Positions 23,101 to 25,514 of a stretch of 25,514 nucleotides of DNA are shown piece after piece. Source of the DNA: a virus; IMG/VR virus record IMGVR_UViG_3300023198_000288, positions 1 through 25,514 of that record. The stretch is one strand, 5' to 3'. Each line of letters begins with the position of its first letter. The stretch's first letter is position 1. A program made the translations under genes and the position numbers. The notes under the pieces were generated by a model that saw only the letters and a list, made by a program, of their open reading frames with translations, did not search any database and was not told the origin of the DNA.

Positions 23101-25514
23101 AATAGGTAATTTACATAATACAGACTATCCAGCTAAAAGAACTAAGGAGGAGAATAGAGATGAAGATGAGGTAGAAATAAGGAGGATTAGGAATATCCTT
23201 ATGAAGCAGATGGGCGGAACCTTTGATACAATAGTAACAGAGAAGAGATTAGGGAAGCTTGCAGTTATAAAGGGTGGAGAACCTATAACACTAGGTGAAG
23301 CAATGAAAGATCCTAATCTTATATTAGCCACTAAAACATCTAAGGGAATCATTACTTCAACTGGACAAACTATAGATACAGGAGGATCAGTAATAAGACC
23401 TGGATTTGCCTATGCTTTAGTGAAGAAAGATAATAAAGAGTATGTTGCTATACCCCTACTATCTAAGCGGTTGAGTAAGGAGCATCGGTCTTCACTCCTA
23501 TCGGGTCTAAAAGTCTTTCTCGATAAGGACGTAACAAGTAGTACTGCCAGAGATATGAAAGAAAATGGCTACAACCTTGCTACACTTGGGGATATGCAAA
23601 AGTACGTTAGATCGTTTATGGGGTTAGCAAACCTTCCTAGAGGTAAGTTCCTAAGAGAGTTTATACTATCAGATAATAGTGCTAACTCTTACTTAGAGAT
23701 AACAAACACAGGTATTGAAGCTACAACTGGTGGAGCTACTGAGTATATTACTGCCTTTGAAGAGGGTGGAGTTATGAAGTACTATGCAGGTCTTGGCTCA
23801 CAGAATAAGATAGTTACTCAACAGAGAGTTGATGAGTTTATAGATAAGAATGGTAGAGAGCCTAATGAAGAAGAAGCTCTAGCTATAGCTAATGATATAG
23901 CAGCTAAGTCTAATAAAGTAGAACGAAAGTCTATACAACAAGATGAGTTCTTACGTAGATTAGATAGTATTCTCAATAAGGCATACTACCATACTAATGC
24001 TACTAGATTACAAAGTAATGATGGTTCTATACCTATTATCTCTCCTGATGATGGTACAGTATCTAATGAAGGAACTAGTTATACTGACTTCCTTAAGAAT
24101 GCTTATGAAACTAATGTAATAGATTTTGACTTAGGAGATGGAGAATATACTTCTTTTGTTCAGCCTATTATAAGGTTTGATACTTCCTTTGGGGGTACAC
24201 AAGAACAAGTAAATCAAGCAGCAGTTGTACCAGCAGGGCCAACAACAGCAGCTACTGTTCCATCAACTCCAATAATAATTGAAGATAAGAATGTAGGACT
24301 TACTATAGCTCTTGATGAGTATGAAGATTTTCCTGATGTAGATATACCATTTGATGCTGGTATTAAACAGGGTGTAGATTCCGTATTTGAACAAAACCCA
24401 GAATTATCTAGTATAGGAACTCAAGAACAATACTCTCAGTATCTTGATACTATCTTTCCAGATAGTAAAGAGAAAGATATTGTATATCACGGTACAACAG
24501 AATTTGTAGGAGATACATTTAAGAAAGAAAAATTAGCTTCCCTAACAGGTAAAGGTACAGCAAGTGTAGGTTTTCACTTTTCTGACAAACCTACAGCAAC
24601 CTCTTTTGGTATCCCAAGTAAACTAAGAACAGGAAAAGAAATATTTACAATTCCTGTATTACTTAATATGCGTAGTCCTAAACCTATGCAAGATATAACA
24701 GAGTTAAGAGGTAGTTTAGCAAAAGGGGGACATATTGAACCTTCTACAAAAGCAAGAGAATTAATTACACAAGGATATGACTCAATAGCGATAAGAGAGT
24801 ACCAAGGAGGTATTGATAACATAGTATTTGAACCACAACAAATACATATATTAGGTTCTAAAAAAGATATAAGAGGGTTTAAGAGTTATATAGGAAGAAG
24901 AACTTCTAGTGTACCATTCGATGCAGAAGCTCAGAAGAATCTAACAGAAGGACTTAAACGACATAGGATACTAGATATGTCTGCTATGCAACAAGAAGAA
25001 CTACTTAGTTCTTTTACTGCTAGTATCCTTAAAGAGTTAGTAGATACTAAGGGCAAAGTAACAATGTCCGCAGCTTTTAAAAGGTTACAGAGTCATCTAG
25101 AGGTAACAAAGATAAACGTACAGTCATCAAAGGTTAAACAGACTACTAAAGATACTGTAGTAAGTAACATAGATAACGTACTAAGTCAGTGGGATAAAGT
25201 ACAAGAGCTTTTAGTTAGAAAGGTTCGAGCTACTACTGCTATTCGATCTAAAGTTATCATAGCTGAGGAAGAAGAGTCAAGTGGTGTAGATGCTGAGATT
25301 CAAGATACTATTGCTGATATAGAAGGTTATAATGAGAAGGTTGATTATGATCGTAGTTCTTTAGAACTTGATCCTAAGGATACTATAAGTATGAGACTTA
25401 AGCATTTCTTCTCTAGTATAGTAGATGTTAATAAGAATACTAATAAGTCTAAGATTAACTCTTACATACCTTATCTTAAGTTTGTACCTTACGATGCAGT
25501 TTATGCTGAGTTAT
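20129..25514 (+). CDS. Giant multidomain (polyvalent-type) virion protein with ADP-ribosyltransferase-like domain, 3' end outside window
   Basis: One frame runs without a stop from ATG 20129 to the window end (1795 codons). Order of regions: residues 1-165, polar with a GYEGIKEDERI-type start; 176-200, a glycine-rich hydrophobic segment (AVGFGGLGLGVATGVKTIGK); about 330-400, AGAEALEEIGQNAAQ and a second Gly/hydrophobic patch (EGAMGFFGGPIQYGIIQG); about 408-740, long charged coiled coils; about 740-845, a low-complexity Gln/Glu/Pro/Thr/Ser linker with a Lys cluster (PKIIKKKKTK); about 845-1405, a globular region I cannot name, with FIPIGIKNKGGKLIGNLHNT; 1421-1580, an ADP-ribosyltransferase-like domain; then TTAIRSKVIIAEEEE and a final part with ISMRLKHFFSSIVD. 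Giant proteins of this layout in phages and conjugative elements are known as polyvalent proteins and can be injected with DNA. Packaging here is inferred from position after the tail genes and coupling to the 645-residue gene. Confidence 0.85.
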   Translation, partial: MGKERTINIDEVVGTLGAGSRGYEGIKEDERIITPEEINELFSQDVSTYGQFNTQTPYSTLGKYDKNMVYGQDQRLFRATHQPASHQATNAIVGGLGSGLLTMIEDAGYIGDLQNNLSRLQGIENVESNWLSDWAKKNKETITQDLLPIYRRNDDMIDWGDSGFYWEAMRGLLDSAVGFGGLGLGVATGVKTIGKLVSLSKRAKRLGAYMEGIAPFLEGAGGKAQQFTSAYITNFGEGKMMALEMYENTFNEIKEANPNMSEREIRTIAGHRADQFMLANKAFIITDAFALAGLARGVNSTRNKARELSARSFMKSFGKVSKDNPLMQAGAEALEEIGQNAAQMEADYRAKLDAGITQDKLPTNLEERLFKFATSEQALLEGAMGFFGGPIQYGIIQGPQDLANRKDIRSHFDEQVKQVEANKQFFNKKLKSHIDTHIAVEEAQLNGQQFIASEHREDLFSDIAYDNFERGTTDQLERSLEDIRDNEEQAAELGLGENYKEDVANQLAQLQEMEGEYIKMKRKYSDPMYQRFHKDIFKTQRLLNKAQERLLGVDNAYNAKQTEIVDRLNRDRAEKLHSATTQLPMLKMERNTIQDTLNTSNKIKEGIQYRNRQIDYRRKKGLDKKEIKARTNRITGIIKNTEKQLASIEEKIKINEQLLKDLNQPQQSVELDDMMSKEITDLQVERNLLGSYAKELQDRLTTVTNEQSVKELLQDIEEIDREAIANAKNSEDREQDQLQEEEEAANAAAEQAQSQTPDEVEGQTQSTPAQKQGDEEQLETPTEGNVAVVGEKKPKIIKKKKTKAEENVPTVSTSAQESEDSDQSISPQETTTSTSKRQAATDFNDLMHRLIVETSELVTDDNQTSEIADEDRGKINFSFNSIAYLSRNYIHILKLKDGKLTSQLTDSSDQLSGDLKDPKLLSVNEYQEGTNLTLFIDEDFVDPKTKETYNDLLEKGKELEAARSVEPGTEVLGDRTYDFIPIGIKNKGGKLIGNLHNTDYPAKRTKEENRDEDEVEIRRIRNILMKQMGGTFDTIVTEKRLGKLAVIKGGEPITLGEAMKDPNLILATKTSKGIITSTGQTIDTGGSVIRPGFAYALVKKDNKEYVAIPLLSKRLSKEHRSSLLSGLKVFLDKDVTSSTARDMKENGYNLATLGDMQKYVRSFMGLANLPRGKFLREFILSDNSANSYLEITNTGIEATTGGATEYITAFEEGGVMKYYAGLGSQNKIVTQQRVDEFIDKNGREPNEEEALAIANDIAAKSNKVERKSIQQDEFLRRLDSILNKAYYHTNATRLQSNDGSIPIISPDDGTVSNEGTSYTDFLKNAYETNVIDFDLGDGEYTSFVQPIIRFDTSFGGTQEQVNQAAVVPAGPTTAATVPSTPIIIEDKNVGLTIALDEYEDFPDVDIPFDAGIKQGVDSVFEQNPELSSIGTQEQYSQYLDTIFPDSKEKDIVYHGTTEFVGDTFKKEKLASLTGKGTASVGFHFSDKPTATSFGIPSKLRTGKEIFTIPVLLNMRSPKPMQDITELRGSLAKGGHIEPSTKARELITQGYDSIAIREYQGGIDNIVFEPQQIHILGSKKDIRGFKSYIGRRTSSVPFDAEAQKNLTEGLKRHRILDMSAMQQEELLSSFTASILKELVDTKGKVTMSAAFKRLQSHLEVTKINVQSSKVKQTTKDTVVSNIDNVLSQWDKVQELLVRKVRATTAIRSKVIIAEEEESSGVDAEIQDTIADIEGYNEKVDYDRSSLELDPKDTISMRLKHFFSSIVDVNKNTNKSKINSYIPYLKFVPYDAVYAEL
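22340..22650 (+). other. Low-complexity linker in the giant protein
   Basis: The encoded stretch is mostly Glu, Gln, Ala, Thr, Ser and Pro (for example EEEEAANAAAEQAQSQTPDE and later SAQESEDSDQSISPQETTT) with one Lys-rich patch. It separates the coiled-coil half of the giant protein from its globular half. It is likely disordered, which would suit a protein that must unfold to pass through the portal. Confidence 0.6.
24389..24868 (+). other. ADP-ribosyltransferase-like domain (polyvalent-protein ART type) within the giant protein
   Basis: Residues about 1421-1580 show the expected order of this enzyme fold, which transfers ADP-ribose from NAD to a target. A lead-in NPELSSIGTQEQYSQYLDTI is followed by VYHGTT (His1454, the NAD-binding strand), then SVGFHFSDKPTATSFG (G1481-F-H-F-S, the second conserved strand), then FTIPVLLNMRSPKP, the turn GYDSIAIREY, and the last strand NIVFEPQQIHI with Glu1568 and Gln1571 as candidates for the third catalytic position. 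I recall this combination (YHGT, GFxFS/T, VFxPxQI) from the ART domains of phage polyvalent proteins. The family call is strong by pattern; whether it is active is uncertain, as the third catalytic residue cannot be placed without alignment. Confidence 0.82.

Noticed and set aside
24118-24145. DFDLGDGE sequence in the giant protein, similar to the DFDGD metal-binding motif of phage single-chain RNA polymerases
   Set aside because: The spacing of aspartates differs (an extra Leu-Gly), the surrounding sequence does not look like a polymerase active-site region, and there is no second supporting motif.

Overview
The window is one continuous block of virion and packaging genes from a tailed DNA phage. 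All genes are on the + strand, tightly packed (gaps mostly 0-75 nt, several stop/start overlaps), and AT-rich with AGA, ATA, CTA, TTA and GTA codons favoured. Most starts follow A-rich leaders without a clear Shine-Dalgarno sequence, which is typical of phages of Bacteroidota. Gene order and protein patterns (TerL, portal, candidate scaffold, capsid, several neck or ring proteins, a very long tail protein, a glycine-rich protein, then very large virion proteins) look most like a crAss-like phage or a sister lineage of podoviruses. This assignment rests on recalled family patterns and gene order, not on a database search. TAG ends at least four genes in sensible places, so the standard code appears to be in use.

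Layout. 1-1868: large terminase, missing its N-terminus at the window edge. 1871-4276: portal. 4300-5595: Ala-rich candidate scaffold. 5659-7149: major capsid protein candidate. 7162-8181: unknown protein whose first codons contain a strong hairpin. 8181-8858: adaptor or ring-type neck protein. 8888-10135: abundant-looking structural protein with an inserted beta-rich domain, followed by a strong intrinsic terminator at 10164-10196. 10210-12128: three overlapping neck or tail genes. 12128-15898: a 1256-residue tail (stabilisation or muzzle type) protein with an inserted beta-sandwich-like domain. 15902-20129: four genes that look like internal or ejected proteins, including a glycine-zipper protein and a 74-residue acidic/basic protein flanked by short direct repeats. 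20129 to the end: one uninterrupted reading frame of at least 1795 codons that does not stop inside the window.

The most interesting item is that last frame. It encodes a giant multidomain protein: a glycine-rich hydrophobic N-terminal part, long coiled coils, a low-complexity linker, an uncharacterised globular region, and then a recognisable ADP-ribosyltransferase-like domain at residues about 1421-1580, followed by more sequence. If the protein is packaged and injected, as its position suggests, the phage would deliver an ADP-ribosyltransferase in the virion. That would be functionally comparable to T4 Alt but carried within a giant polyvalent-type protein.

Regulation visible in the sequence consists of a textbook terminator after the 415-residue structural gene, only 13 nt before the next start, and a second 11-bp hairpin at the beginning of the gene after the capsid gene. 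Both lie just downstream of genes with codon use suggesting high expression, so partial termination may set protein ratios in a long late operon. I saw no tRNA, CRISPR, transposon, integrase, lysis or DNA replication gene here, and no non-coding stretch above 100 nt.
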